From: Chara braunii
Lineage: Eukaryota > Streptophyta > Charophyceae > Charales > Characeae
Direction: 5' to 3'
Assembly (NCBI GenBank): GCA_003427395.1
Contig: BFEA01000013.1
Span: 6,098,041-6,145,642, forward strand
DNA: 47,602 nucleotides
Below are positions 10,584 to 21,249 of the stretch, piece by piece. The first letter of the stretch is position 1; each line of letters starts with the position of its first letter. A program made the translations under genes and the position numbers. The notes under the pieces were generated by a model. It was not told where the DNA came from, made no database searches, and was given only the letters and a program-made list of their open reading frames with translations.

Positions 10584-11621
10584 CTAGATACTGATTAATT
10601 TCTCATTCAGGCAGTAGCCTTTTCGGACTTCTCCCTCAAACTTTGCGAGCGTCGCCGGATCCACACCTACCTTATGGTATCTGATAGCCTTGATGAGGTG
10701 CAGTAAGTCCGGAACCTCCAATGTTATCCCGGCCTCCTCGTCCCGAACCTCCTTTGACCTAGGCAAACTGGCCCCTAATTCGACCTCTGTCTCTTTCTGT
10801 ACTACCATTACTCCCAAGGCATCGTCCTCCTGTCTCCGCTTTTTCTGTGGTAGCCCCATCTTGACCCACTCTTTCTTGTTGAATGCCTCCTCGATCATAA
10901 TTTCTACCATTTCCCTCATTCCTTACATTCATGCAAAAGTCCCCTTTCTGACACTTTCTTCGAACGACAGCGACCATGTCGTTAACTTTCCTTTTGGCGT
11001 GTCACCGCCTGTCCCGATGAGACGGATTAGCTCACCACGTCCTGTCACCGGGTCTTCTATGTCCACCATATATGTTCCGTCATGCAGGTGCATTCCAATC
11101 ATCTCCACATTCGCACACCAAGGTCTCCCAAGGATTATGTCATGGTCCATTTCGTCCATGACGGTCATCCGTTGGAACGACCAAATGGATTCCCTAACCC
11201 CGGCCTTGATTACGCACTTAGTAACATACCCGGAGAAGGGAATTTCCCCGCCTGCCCCACGGACGCTTTCCGTTGTCTCTTTGTTTACTGGACATCCGAT
11301 AATCTTTGCAAAGTCTTTCCTAATGAGCGTTATTTCAGCCCCTCCATCTACGAGCGCATCGGTGTGGTGGCTTCCGATCGGGACTTTCAGCTTACCCACC
11401 GGTAGTGCGTGAAAGCTAAGTTTTGTCCCTGGTGGTGCCCTCATAACCTCCTCACCTTCACGGTCTGGCAGGCTTAGCCGGATGTCTGTGAAGGCCTTCT
11501 TTAGCTCATCCAGGTCCCCGGGGATCCTTTGGAGGTTGGCGACTTCTCGTGGTGCCTCCTCTTCCTTCTCTTCCTCGTGCTGTTCCGACCCTTCTTCTAC
11601 CTCTATTCTTCGCCTCGTCAA
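10584..11621 (-). pseudogene. Retropepsin (aspartic protease) and protease-RT linker
   Basis: The frame from 11621 to 10929 (230 residues) contains a retropepsin domain. The active-site loop reads ALVDGGAEITLI (DGG at 92-94), where most retropepsins have DSG or DTG, and a downstream IILGRPWC matches the conserved ILG.P segment of the fold. The N-terminal 60 residues are Glu- and Arg-rich. The frame stops at 10931-10929, then stays open from 10919 to 10584 (111 residues, LHLIKAIRYHKVGVD...) as an unrecognised linker leading into RT, which is in another frame. The enzyme would cut the polyprotein during particle maturation. The inner stop and the frame change suggest decay, though a programmed frameshift before RT cannot be excluded. 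Confidence 0.85.
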
Positions 11622-12120
11622 TAGTTGTCTAAGGCCTTTCAGGAGCCTGGTCTTGCCTGCAACATGCTTTAAAAAGAGACCGACACCATGGTCCCTAGCA
11701 ACTTGCTAAGGGTGTCATCGATCTCGGGCATAGTTAGAATGGGGATCTGATACCGGAAATTTCTTTTTGGCCGAGGCAGCTTTGTCTACCGGAGCCTCTT
11801 CTCTAGGTTTCCCGTCTAGGTTTCCCGTAAACTTTCTCTTGCTCCTGTGCCTCAACTTCTTGTGGCATCCCTGGGCCATCCTCAGCATCTTCCATGACGG
11901 CGTCATGTATGACCTTCCTTTCTGCTGCTCGCTGCCTGGTGGTCACGTTCACCCTATCTCGCCCGTCATTCTCTAAAATAAAATTGGCCTGCGGCCAGCA
12001 TCCTCGCGCCTGTTCCCAAGCGAGCTCTACTGTAGCGATGTCGAGGTTGTTAAGTGCGATTACGGTCTGGCGTATCCCATCCTCCTTGGGGGCCTATGAT
12101 CTCTCATCGTAACGTCCTGG
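11622..12120 (-). other. Gag-protease linker, frame uncertain
   Basis: No single open frame spans this stretch. Its minus-strand readings give charged, protein-like fragments, for example residues reading TTRQRAAERKVIHDAVMEDA, between the zinc knuckle of gag and the protease. It is probably the C-terminal part of gag or the start of pol, broken by indels. Confidence 0.5.
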
Positions 12121-13671
12121 AGCACCTTTCGTGCATGATGTCATGGTTAAGCCTTGGACACGCTCGCACAAAGTGTCTGACCATCGTACAATACTTGCAT
12201 TGCTCATTGGTCGGATCTCTCCTATTGAACCTCTGGTTAGCTATTCATGCGGGAACCACCGCCTCTTGTGGTGGGAAGGGGGGTCGAGCTGCTTGGGTTT
12301 GCGTCACTTGGGCTTGCATTACCATCAACGCGTTCTCTACCCTTTCGATTTTTCCATCTACCCCATGAACACGCTCGTGCAAACTCTCTATCCCTCTCTT
12401 TACCTTATCGCTTGTCTTACCGGTTAAGTCTATGACCTCTCCTTCCTTCAGCAAGGCCAATGAGTCGGTTACAACCATCTTCTCAGCAATGTTTGTCACG
12501 GTGTTGAAGTCGACATCCCGTGTATTCATAAACTTCGTGGTTTGTTGGTAGGCCGATAGGGTCTTATCTTTGTCGAACTCGGTGAATTGCCTGAGAAGTA
12601 TTTACTCATTATGCGATCAGTTAGCCCCGAGATTCGCAATGCTACGAGGGTGAATTCCCTCAGGATATCGTTATATGTTGCAAAGTTATTTCTTTGTACT
12701 GCAGCCAGTTTTGTCTCCGTAGCCATTTTCTCGGCTGCTTGATATTTCCGCATCATTACGTCCCGGGCCTCCTTCCAGGATCCGCTGGTCGCAACGATAG
12801 TCATTATGTCCCTCTCTAGGTTTAACGACACAGGCTGCCCTAAGTGCTTCATCTTCTCTTCCTCGCTCCACCTTAGTAGTGGTGCCAAATTTTCGTAATC
12901 TATGAAGAATTTCGTGATATTAGCCCCGTCAAATGTCTGCTTCTTCTTGGCATTGGCCAGGTATCCCTGATTTTTATTTAGCGCCTGTGTGAGGGAAGGC
13001 ACCATTTTCTTAACCCCCCCCTCGATTCCTCCCATTCCATTGGTGGTGTCGGAGCCTTGTTCTTCCTTACCGGTTCCCGCCCCTTCTCCGAGCTTTGCTA
13101 TCCCTTCCGGGTCGAACCAGCCTAGCACCCTTTCTCTTAAGCTCCAAAGCCCTTCACATCCCCTTGCGATTATGGGCGAAACCGCTGGTCGGCTTGCCCC
13201 GCTGTCTATGGCCGGGGGGTTGGTAGCTTTCTCCGCCTCTCTTCCCGGGGACTTCGTTATCTCCTTTCCTTTCTTGGTTGGCGTCTCCCTGCGCTCCTCA
13301 GTCCTATCCTTTCTCCTTTTTACAGTATCTTATTGGCTCCTCCGCCCCTGGTTTGTTCCTTGATCTTCATTCAACCCTTCTCCGACGGAGTCTCCCTCGC
13401 CTTCGTTCATCATTTCCTCTAGGAGTTTTGCTTTACACTCCGCCGTTCTCCTTTCTATCTCGGCTAGTTTCTTCCGGGTGTCGGTTAACCTTACCTTCTT
13501 TGACAGTGCGCCGTCAGATGTTTGTGGCGCTGGACTGCCTTTACTCTTATCCCCCCTAGTTTCCTGAGTTCCTTGTTTGCTCCCTCCGGCTTTTCCCAAG
13601 CTTTCCCCGGTGGTCACTTTCTTTCTTTCTTCCTTAGTACCTTCTGGATTTGCCGATTTTCGGTCCTTCAC
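12121..13671 (-). pseudogene. Gag-like structural polyprotein with CCHC zinc knuckle
   Basis: Gag proteins form the virus-like particle and bind the element's RNA. The frame starts at Met 13671 with about 115 charged residues, meets a TAA at 13332-13330, and continues in the same frame to about 12600. It passes through a capsid-like helical segment (FDGANITKFFIDYENLAPLL..., EKMATETKLAAVQ...) typical of Ty3/gypsy gag. A frameshift near 12600 moves reading to the frame of 12529-12245 (a heptad-like SLHERVHGVDGKIERVENAL stretch, a possible coiled coil). A further frame change leads to a CCHC knuckle at 12199-12158 with spacing C-x2-C-x4-H-x4-C (CKYCTMVRHFVRAC). The order capsid then knuckle then protease supports the call. 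At least one stop and two frame changes make it a pseudogene. Confidence 0.8.
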
Positions 13672-14269
13672 GGACCCCTCGTTCTACTCTACGTCCTTCT
13701 TTGTGCCCTGACTTCCCTTGCTTCGCAGTCTTCCTGCTTCCTCCTCTGTCGCCATCCTTTTCTAATCCTACACATAGGGAAAAAAAAAAATCTGAAATGG
13801 CCAGTTGTTTACAACTTTCCAGATTTCCAAACCCTAAGGTTTGCTACAGTCTCCCCACCTTTGCCATTTTAATTTTTTCTGTTTTATAGTGGCGGTAGTA
13901 GGCCTGTCCGCCTTCACTTTGCGAGGTACCGCTTGCCTTTCCTGTAGGAAAGCCTGTTGCTGGGTTTCGGTGTTCTGTCACCACCGTGCCTCGGTTCTAA
14001 GGGGGCGTGTCCATAGCGGGTGGGTCCTTCTTTCGAAGATGACCTTTTGTCTTCCCAGCCTATGGATACCCCTGACGTCCTTGGTAGTAGTGGTCATCCT
14101 AGTCCCTTTCTTGCACACCCTTAGATGGCATAGGACTCCAGCCACTATCCCCCCCGCAGATCACTATTCTTGCTTTTGTTCCTATTATCTCATACCTGGA
14201 GTTCACCTTTGCCACCTTCCCCAACATTTTTCTCACCCCGGTTCCTAAGGCCCGTCCTGTTCGTCAGGT
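13672..14269 (-). other. Spacer between accessory modules and gag
   Basis: No continuous frame or recognisable motif on the coding strand of the element. It may hold the upstream leader of gag or the remains of a further module. Confidence 0.4.
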
Positions 14270-14930
14270 TCCTCGAATAGGCTAGCCGCCCCCGCAAGGT
14301 AGTTTTCCCCCATTCCTATTTCTCTGATAATTATCGGCTCATATTCTTCAAAAGCCAAGAGTGGCGATCCAAATATCAGGATCTCAATGAGTTCTAGTCA
14401 TTCACAGACCCGATTTACCCAAAACGGCCCGTGTCTTACCGACACATCGTAAAACATTCTTGTCGTCCGTGGCTGGAAATGGTGAATCCAGGTTAGGGTC
14501 GAGTTCACCAGTTCCCTTGCCCTCGAGAGGCTGCCGAATACCAAACATAAAGCGGGGTATTCGGCACCGCAATCCTGCCATTGGGGCTCTAAACTCTCGC
14601 CATCCTCCAACTTTCACCCGGGTTTTTAGCCCCACATTTCATTTCCTCCGAACTTTCTAGCCTATCCAGTTTAATGCCTTGGCCGCCCTCCGGAAGATTG
14701 GCAGCAGCCTATGCCCTAGCCATCTCGGTTCCTAGCATGTGTCATCCAATCTCAGGTAAGTACACGGTCCCGGTCACCCTCAGGTCGGTGTATAAGTCGT
14801 CTTTTGGCCCCCTATTGAACCTCACGCCGCTCCATAGGCATTCCACCATCATGAAGGTTTGGTCCCTCCCCAAGGTCACAACTCTCCATTCCGTGTCAAT
14901 TCCTCAAACCTTGTAGCTCGCTGGGAGCGA
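14270..14930 (-). pseudogene. Accessory module D, partial paralog of modules A-C
   Basis: The minus-strand reading from about 14900 gives EWRVVTLGRDQTF..., then DDLYTDLRVTGTVYLPEIG followed by TGA. The GTVYLP.IG motif matches GTVYLSRRG in module B, LYLSEEG in C and IYLSKEG in A, at the same distance from an upstream Trp-rich strand. Downstream reading is broken by further stops, and the C-terminal VPPF...EMGPF part is not recognisable. I read it as a fourth, more decayed tandem copy. Function unknown. Confidence 0.5.
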
Positions 14931-15147
14931 CACCTCCCATCCGTTACTGCTTTCCGTGGGTGGTCGATGGTGTGTGGGTCATCGCGGCGTTTGGGTGTGT
15001 CTCATCGCCATTGCCGGTTGGTGGGTTCCTGCATGATTCAGACAGAAAGCGAATTCCTCTTATTTCATCCGCTCCCCTGGACATTGCTAGCTATCCTCTT
15101 GCCTTCTCACCCCATCTTTTTTGTCGCCCTTGTTTTTCCTTTCCTCT

Positions 15148-15969
15148 CTATTGGTCTGCCTTCTCCTCCGGTAGCTCGAACAAACGATGAACATCGTCTA
15201 GGTAGGTCATTCCGTGACTTACCTCGCACCTAATGACTCTCCACATGGTTTCATAATTTATTAGCGAGGTTCTTGGTCTAGTAGTCATAGCCGCTCGTAA
15301 TATGCATAGTATTTTGTACCCCTGTTTGTCCTCAAAGGGCCCCATCTCCAGGAAGGCCCGATAATATTCTTAATACATCGATGCTTCTTCAAAGCTTTGC
15401 CTAGCCAGTGCCGCTACTGCTTGCTCAACTCGTTTTATACCTCTCATTTGCCTTAGTAGGAAGGGCGGCAGGCTCATCCGTACGATTTTGTTTGGTAGGT
15501 TGAAGGTTTCTGCTATGACGGCTCCTACTTCGGCTGTTATGTCATCCCATTCTGGATCCGCGAACTTAAACCTCTCTCACCAGGTTGTTTGCCAAACCCC
15601 CTTAAGCGTACGTACGGGGTCTCCTCCGGACGCCAAGGTGATCCCAAAGGTGCACCACCCCTCTTCTGACAGGTACAGCGAACATGTGGCATGTATGCGT
15701 CCCGGAAGATCCAAGCTCACGCCCCCGAATTCCCCCCTTGCCCGCCATTCCAATTCCACTACTAGGTACACTGTATCTTCCACCAGCTTTACCTTGACCC
15801 AGTCCATCACCGGGTTGCTCACCCCGTTCTTGGACGGCATGCTTATCTCTGCCCCGCCATCTATCCTGCTGGGCGGCAAGATCTTTCGCGGCCTATTTTT
15901 CCACAACACCATTCTCCGAGCCATTTTGTGGTGTCTTCCTTCGCGCTCCCCTTCAACCGACTGCTGCAC
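15148..15969 (-). pseudogene. Accessory module C, unrecognised ~270-residue protein
   Basis: One frame runs 274 codons and is broken only by a TGA after VWQTTW (15579-15577) and a TAA just before the EYYRAFLEMGPF segment. The N-terminal part looks strand-rich: MDWVKVKLVEDTVYLVVELEW, then LYLSEEG, then GITLASGGDP. The C-terminal part carries EWDDITAEVGAVIAET, SLPPFLLRQMRG and FLEMGPFEDKQGYKILCIL. Modules A and B show the same landmarks in the same order and at similar spacing, which makes the three tandem paralogs. I recognise no known family. Position between the expected 5' LTR and gag is where some large plant retroelements (Ogre type) carry an extra ORF. Confidence 0.65.
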
Positions 15970-16122
15970 TCATTGAAAAAAGGTTCGCGCTTTCCTGGTT
16001 TAGTCTCCTTTTCCATTCCGCGGCACCGTTTTTCTGCCTAATGTACATTAGTTTCCAACGTTGTCCCGGCTTCATACATATTCTGACCACGTCTCCCCTT
16101 TGCCTACGTGCTGATCTTTCGA

Positions 16123-16938
16123 CTATACCCATAGTACCTCGAACAATAGGAACACATCTCCTATATACGAGGGGGTCGCTGCCGCCTCGCGGCGAAGTAT
16201 CGCATCCTCGGCCCCGTTGTCCACCTCGAGTCGGTCTTCCTTAAAAATTTTCAGGATTTCGACGACCTTTTTTTCCCTATGGAACGGTCTCATTTCCAAC
16301 AAGATCTTGTAGTAAGCGTTGACTAGCCATGAAAAGTTCAGTTTTACTTCGTTGATGGTTTTTGTCACCACGAGGATGTGTTTGTATCCTCCAAACCAGT
16401 CTGCTACAAAACGCGGCACCCAGACCTGAATTATCTCGGTAGCCCGAATTCCTCCCACCCTCCTATCGCAACGCTACTGCTTACCTCATTCCACCCTTTG
16501 TTGGCGAATTCATAGCCCATATTACGAGTCCGTCGCTCGACCCCTCATAAGATCCACATTGGGTCTTGCCCAGACGCTAATGTTACGCAGAACAGATGTC
16601 AACCCCTTCTTGATAAGTAGACCGTCCCGAGGGCTTCTACATTTCCCTCAGCTATGTCGTCCCATCCTTCTTCCTCCCTCAACGGGTTCCATACTCATTC
16701 TACCCAGAGGAACGATTGCTTCCCCTACCCAGTCACAAGTCGCTTCTCTCCACTCATTTCTTGTTTGTAGGGTCATCTCTACTCCTCCCTCGAACTGTCT
16801 TGGCACCCACCCCCTAAACATCCGGTTATTTAAGCGTTGTTCCCTAACCATGCTGGTACCCTGCACAATGCCGACCACCCCTATCATTCCTGCCCTGCGG
16901 ACCCTTTCCTCAAAAGTCTCAGTCTTCGATTGCACCAT
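16123..16938 (-). pseudogene. Accessory module B, paralog of modules A and C
   Basis: It starts at MVQSKTETFEERV (16938), 17-19 bases before the end of module A, so the two reading frames overlap slightly. A frameshift near 16665 is needed to keep similarity: after it come WDDIAEGNVEALGTVYLSRRG, a TGA, VTLASGQDP, another TGA, then KGWNEVSSSVAIGGWEEFGL. The last part (frame of 16458) reads VWVPRFVADWFGGYKHI and LLEMRPFHREKKVVEILKIF. Each block aligns with module C (LYLSEEG, GITLASGGDP, EWDDITAEV, SLPPFLLRQMRG, EMGPFEDKQGYKIL). No known function. The overlap with A suggests the modules were translated as separate small proteins or arose by unequal duplication. Confidence 0.6.
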
Positions 16939-17722
16939 CTTCGTCTTCATCGGTAAGATCGTCCTCTCCCTTGTACCATAGATCTTTCAGCCCGTCCACA
17001 AACATTTCTCTTATCGCCACATTCCTATAAATTATCTTCTGATGGATGAAACTCGGAACAAACACCTCATCCGTGCTGAGGCAGTTTAGTATCTCAACCA
17101 GTTCCTTTGCCCCATTCCCTTCGAAGGGTCCCATTTCGACCGATAGACGGAAGAAGTCCTGTCGGGCGCCCTGGTACAGCCCGAGATTCGTCATGGACTG
17201 GCATATCCACACCAGCTTACTCCGGGTCCCGAAGACAACGTCCACCAAGAACGGAGGCACGGTGCACCTCATTGTCCTGAGCGGCTGCCTTACGTTCACC
17301 CTATCTCCCAGTTCCACCCGCATATCTATCTTTTTCATTTCCATTTCCACCCACTAACACGCAGCCCACACTATTTTCCATTCCAACTGCCTAAATAGTT
17401 GGTACGGGACTATCCCTAACGCCAAGTCTACCACCATTGTATTCTCCCCCTCCTTGGACAGGTAGATTCAACCCCGAGCTTCCACAGTCCCTCGAAATTC
17501 CAAATGTGTCAGGCTTGGCGTTAGCCGGGTTAGGCTGACCTTGGTCCACAACGTTTCTATCCGAAGGAAGGTATCCCCGTCACCCAACATCGTGGTTTGA
17601 TACGCCGGCTCCAGATCTATCCAGGTCCCTTCCTCCGACAAAACGACGGATACCCCGTCCCTAACATCTATTGGCATTTTTTGTCCGCTGGAATAGATTG
17701 GGGATGACAGTCGCCGCGCCAT
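16919..17722 (-). pseudogene. Accessory module A, paralog of modules B and C
   Basis: A single 268-codon frame from Met 17722, interrupted by a TGA (about 17470-17468) and a TAG (about 17361-17359). Landmarks: MARRLSSP start, as in module C (MARRMVLW); WIDLEPAYQTTML; LTHLEFRGTV; IYLSKEG right after the TGA; VDLALGIVPYQLF; then CTVPPFLVDVVFG and VEMGPFEGNGAKELVEIL; and an acidic tail (DDLTDEDEDG). It is the most distal module and marks the rightmost recognisable coding part of this element. Frame conservation across 800 bp with only point stops suggests a real protein until recently. Family unknown. Confidence 0.62.
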
Positions 17723-19552
17723 CTCGGTTTCAACACTGGACCCTGTTTTTCACAGCCAAACACCGTTCCCGATCTCGGATCCGGTCAGCCTAAATCCTGG
17801 ATGAGAATATTCCAGACCCCTCATCAAGGTCTAGCCTAGTCTACCTCCCCAATTCTCAAATTTTAACCTCCTTCAGATATCCCCAAGTCGCCCCTCTTCA
17901 CCCAAACTCATTTTCTTGGTTCCTTTCAACCTGACCTCTATCTCTTCGTCTCATGATCTTCACGCACTCGTGCGGACTTAGGCACGGGGTGAGAATAGAC
18001 TAGAATCATAGCCCCGCCCAACAGTTCATATTGCAATCATCCTTACAGAGGGGGATCCAAAATACGAAAACTCAGGCAATCTCACCTACAAGGCATGGTC
18101 ATCTCCTCACCGACCTTCTTCCCAAAGTGGTCTCTCCACTGTTACCGTCGGTAGAGTTTTATCCCATACCTAAAGCACAGTTCAACCGTCGCGAGCGCGG
18201 TACCCAGGCTCCGACACAGGGCATCACCCCTCTTCGTTTGCCCAAAATACCCCATCCCGTCTTGTCGCTTGCACACCCCGTTGGTACCAGGAATCACCCC
18301 GCGCACCCTGCTAGGAGCGAAAGTCGGTCATCTGGGCATTCACTTCCATCGGTCCGATAAGAATCAGCCTTTCCCAAACCATACTACGAGAGGCTACTAA
18401 TCGTCTCCGAGGCTCCCTCCCTGCCTCACATGCAGTGGTCCTCCCCCACCAACCGACAAGCTAAAGCCCCGCCTGAGGAGACGTTTCGCATCCCCCCTGG
18501 GCAAGGTGTCGAACCATGCTCGGTCCGCCCGGGAGAGAGTGCTACTAATCAACCGGCGAGACCAGCTTCTGTCCGACATCTCAGTGGTCCGACCTCCACA
18601 CATGGGACCTGGCGGCACTGCAATAGAAACGACGTTTCACAATCCCGCACCAGCTGGTGCAGACCCATCCTTTCCTTCCGAAAGGCAGGACGCTCAATTC
18701 CCCTCATGCAGGTCACAAGTCCCAAGTGGGACACACATCGAACAAGTGTCTTTCCCAAAGGTGCATCCCGCGCAACGTACCAAAATCGCACAGTTTTATC
18801 TCAGGACAGTGTGTGTCACTCCCCCTATTGTCCATACACAGTGGCTGGTTCCTTTTCGTGAGCATCTTCAAAGGTGAGCTAGTTTTCTTTCGAGTCTAGT
18901 AACTCCCTTCATTCCCATTTGCCTTCCTTCATCTGTCCTTTCATAGGGTAGGATTGTTCCTTCTCGATGACCCTTGTGTTCATGTTGGTTCCTTTAAGCA
19001 TTTCAAGTGTATAGTGCATAAGCTCACTGGACTCAGAAGAAGAAGGGAGAAAAGCACCCAGCCGGTCGGATCACTCCGCCGCGGGATTTTCATTGGACCC
19101 CGTCCGAAGCCTAAGTACCAACCACCTACCAGGTAACCGGAACCCTTCTTTCATACGAAGGAAGGGTCGACCTGCGACTTGCCTGAAGCTTCCCAGGACT
19201 AGCGAACACCAGCAGCGGAGGAAGGGGGGCTAGAGCTACTCCTCCAAGGAGTGAGCTGATCAAATGTGCAATCATGCATGTTATACCTCCAGGCCTAGCC
19301 TGGCCATGCGCCCAGCCACCCTCAAGTCTGATTCTCTCAAGGAAAAGAGCAAGCACACGTCCGATTTCCTTCTCTTTAGTTCTATACACGGTCTTGCGTA
19401 GGGCACCCCCCTGGGGATCGCAAGGGTTGTTTAACCCCATGCCCGTTACCTCCACCATTTTTGTAGAGCCAAACCCCGGTAGACTTTCGAGCCTTGGTCG
19501 ACCCCACTGCGGGTCCTAAGTGGCTTGGCCCGCCCACGCTCATGCTCAGGGC
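17723..19552. other. Flank of the large element; no gene seen
   Basis: This is either the leader/LTR region of the minus-strand element or unrelated sequence. Only short frames are present. I looked for an LTR end next to a PBS complementary to tRNA-Asp or initiator tRNA-Met and found neither. A hairpin lies at 19142-19167. The stretch is continuous with 46519 onward in the genome before the 27-kb insertion. Confidence 0.5.
19142..19167. repeat. Hairpin, 11-bp stem
   Basis: ACCCTTCTTTC (19142-19152) pairs with GAAGGAAGGGT (19157-19167) around the loop ATAC, with one G-T pair. It is compact enough to be a terminator-like or cruciform structure, but there is no gene next to it. Confidence 0.6.
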
Positions 19553-19556
19553 GCGG
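19553..19556. repeat. Left target-site duplication GCGG
   Basis: GCGG directly precedes the TGTCGG start of the 5' LTR and is repeated directly after the CGACA end of the 3' LTR (46515-46518). The next bases differ, so the duplication is 4 bp, within the 4-6 bp made by Ty3/gypsy integrases. Confidence 0.8.
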
Positions 19557-20141
19557 TGTCGGAGGGAGCGGTGTTCCGACCCTCCTCCGTGTGCCAAGTC
19601 CCTATCTGGCACCTGGGCTATAGTATGATGTGGACTAGTCTCGGTGGCGTTGCCCTCAGCAAAAGGGGTGTGCCACAGGACTTCCATTGGTCCACGCAGG
19701 CTTGGCGCCCTGGTGTACAGCAGAGCACGACCAGCCTGTGACCGTGGTGACCGCCGGGTTCGCCCTGGGACGCGGAAGTGAAAGGACTGACGCGGTCTTT
19801 TCTATCGCGCGCTGAGATTCCCTCTGCAGGGTTATGGGTTAGGTGTACGAAATAGAGGTCGCTGATAAAAAGGGAAAAGAGAAAAGCGGAAACAAGGCGC
19901 CGAATTTGAACTCACTTTGGTTTGGGGAAAATCCAGTGGCTTCGGGCCACTGTGATGTTACAATTCCCTTTTCATTTTCGCTTGCTGATTGTCATTATTA
20001 TTATTATTATTATTAATGTTACTACTTAATTTTCCTAATTTTTCAGTTTCCCGCCTGTCGATCTGTCACTTCGCAGGGAAGGCCGCCGATTCGGGTTTTC
20101 GAATTGCAACTGCGGTCTTATGGTCTGGGGCTCTACCTACC

Positions 20142-20142
20142 N
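20142..20142. other. Ambiguous base shared with the other LTR
   Basis: N at this position is matched by N at the equivalent base 39066 of the 3' LTR. The same holds for more than ten other N positions between 23361 and 23949 and between 42258 and 42846. Independent loci should not share sequencing ambiguities, so the two copies probably carry one consensus here. Confidence 0.75.
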
Positions 20143-20611
20143 CTTGTATATCGCCTGTATCAGACCCGTTCGTCCGAACCTCGCGGTGGGTCCCCGATGG
20201 CCAGGTTAAGAGGCAGATACAGTGAGGACTAAAAGGAAAAAGAAAAAAAAATATAGTAAAAGAGAAAAAGGAAGGGATAAGGATGAAAGTCGGGTTTTGG
20301 ACTTGTGCGTGGAACCGCACCACTATTCAGGCGAGGTTGCCTCGCGGAGGAAATTTGAACTGTCATCTTTCCTTTTCTGCGATTTTTTTTTTTTTTTTTT
20401 TTAATTATTATTAATTTTGTTATTATTACTTTACCGGTTTTCAGGCGCGGCCCTTCTTTATCTTCCTTGTCACTTCGCAGAGAAGCCAACGGTCCGAACT
20501 TGGAGTAGTGGCCCAAATTGGCCAGCCCCACTTATTCCGTCTGAGAATATGTGCCGACTGAGTGCTGCGTGGTCGGGCCTCAAGAGAAGGGCGACCCGCG
20601 GCCGCTTCGGT

Positions 20612-20655
20612 AGGAGGCTTATCACCCCCCAAAGGAGGGTCATAAGCCCCCTCCT
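20612..20655. repeat. Long GC-rich hairpin in the 5' LTR
   Basis: AGGAGGCTTAT (20612-20622) pairs with ATAAGCC-C-CCTCCT (20642-20655) with a bulged C, and an inner ACCC/GGGT pair closes the loop. The same hairpin is at 39536-39579 in the 3' LTR. It lies about 275 bp before the TATA-like box. A role in transcription or RNA structure is possible but unproven. Confidence 0.65.
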
Positions 20656-20929
20656 TACCATCGGATGCGGGCACCCGGTAGGAGTAGGTCGGTGGTCTGC
20701 TTTTGAAGTGAAAAGGTGCGCCGTCAGTATTACATTATGGGATTACTCTGTCTAGCTTGTGGTAATGAGACTTGACCGTTGGCGCCTCGCTTTTCTTTTT
20801 CTTTTTGTGTAGACTATTTTTCTCAAAATTAATGAATATAGAGGTTATAGGAAACCAGAGTGCAGAAGTCTAAAAAGGGATACTCGAGACTCTCGTTTAG
20901 AACACAGGGGTCGCGGCCTCACTGTGTGG

Positions 20930-20936
20930 TATAAAA
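20930..20936 (+). promoter_or_regulatory. Candidate TATA box of the LTR promoter
   Basis: TATAAAA about 1.37 kb into the LTR, kept in the 3' LTR at 39854-39860 despite nearby substitutions. In an LTR this would set the U3/R boundary some 25-35 bases downstream. No other TATA-like box in the first 1.5 kb looked as good, but this is a short motif and weak evidence on its own. Confidence 0.35.
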
Positions 20937-21249
20937 CGGAGATTGCTCCTGGGTTTCTGAGTGAGCGTGCGAGGCTGATGCGCTGCGAATAGAGGGGAAA
21001 CGCGGAGACTGTATTCTCCCAGCGGTCTGAGTCCTGTTCTGGCCTATACCCTCTAGTGCGGTACGGGCGAGTAATGTTCCAAGTGTTGGCTATTGTGAGC
21101 GTGGCTAACTCTGGGTGGCTATGGCGTTGCATGGGTATAGACCCTGCTATTGGTACCACCAGATTCGGTGGAAGCCTATGTCCGGGGAGGGGCCCTGAAT
21201 CACGGCCATACTCAACTATGATGGGGGTGACGAGTTGAGACTGAGGATC

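Larger units (their letters stand above)
7825..17722 (-). mobile_element. Degenerate, 3'-truncated Ty3/gypsy retrotransposon
   Basis: Read on the minus strand, the order is: accessory modules (17722 to ~14270), gag (13671-12121), retropepsin (11621-10929), RT plus RNase H (10576-8558) and integrase (8451-7825). Protease-RT-RNase H-integrase is the Ty3/gypsy order. Integrase breaks off between its second and third catalytic positions, so the 3' end is missing. No LTR, PBS or polypurine tract could be found at either side. The RT is clearly related to that of the plus-strand element at 31093-31888 (shared LYSGYDQ, YIDD, NLTASGPKS or NITASGPKS), so both belong to one broad family. The coding region has several frameshifts and stops and is presumably inactive. 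Confidence 0.85.

Noticed and set aside
17723-19552. 5' LTR of the minus-strand element
   Set aside because: I found no LTR ends, no PBS complement and no second copy on the left side, so it cannot be called.
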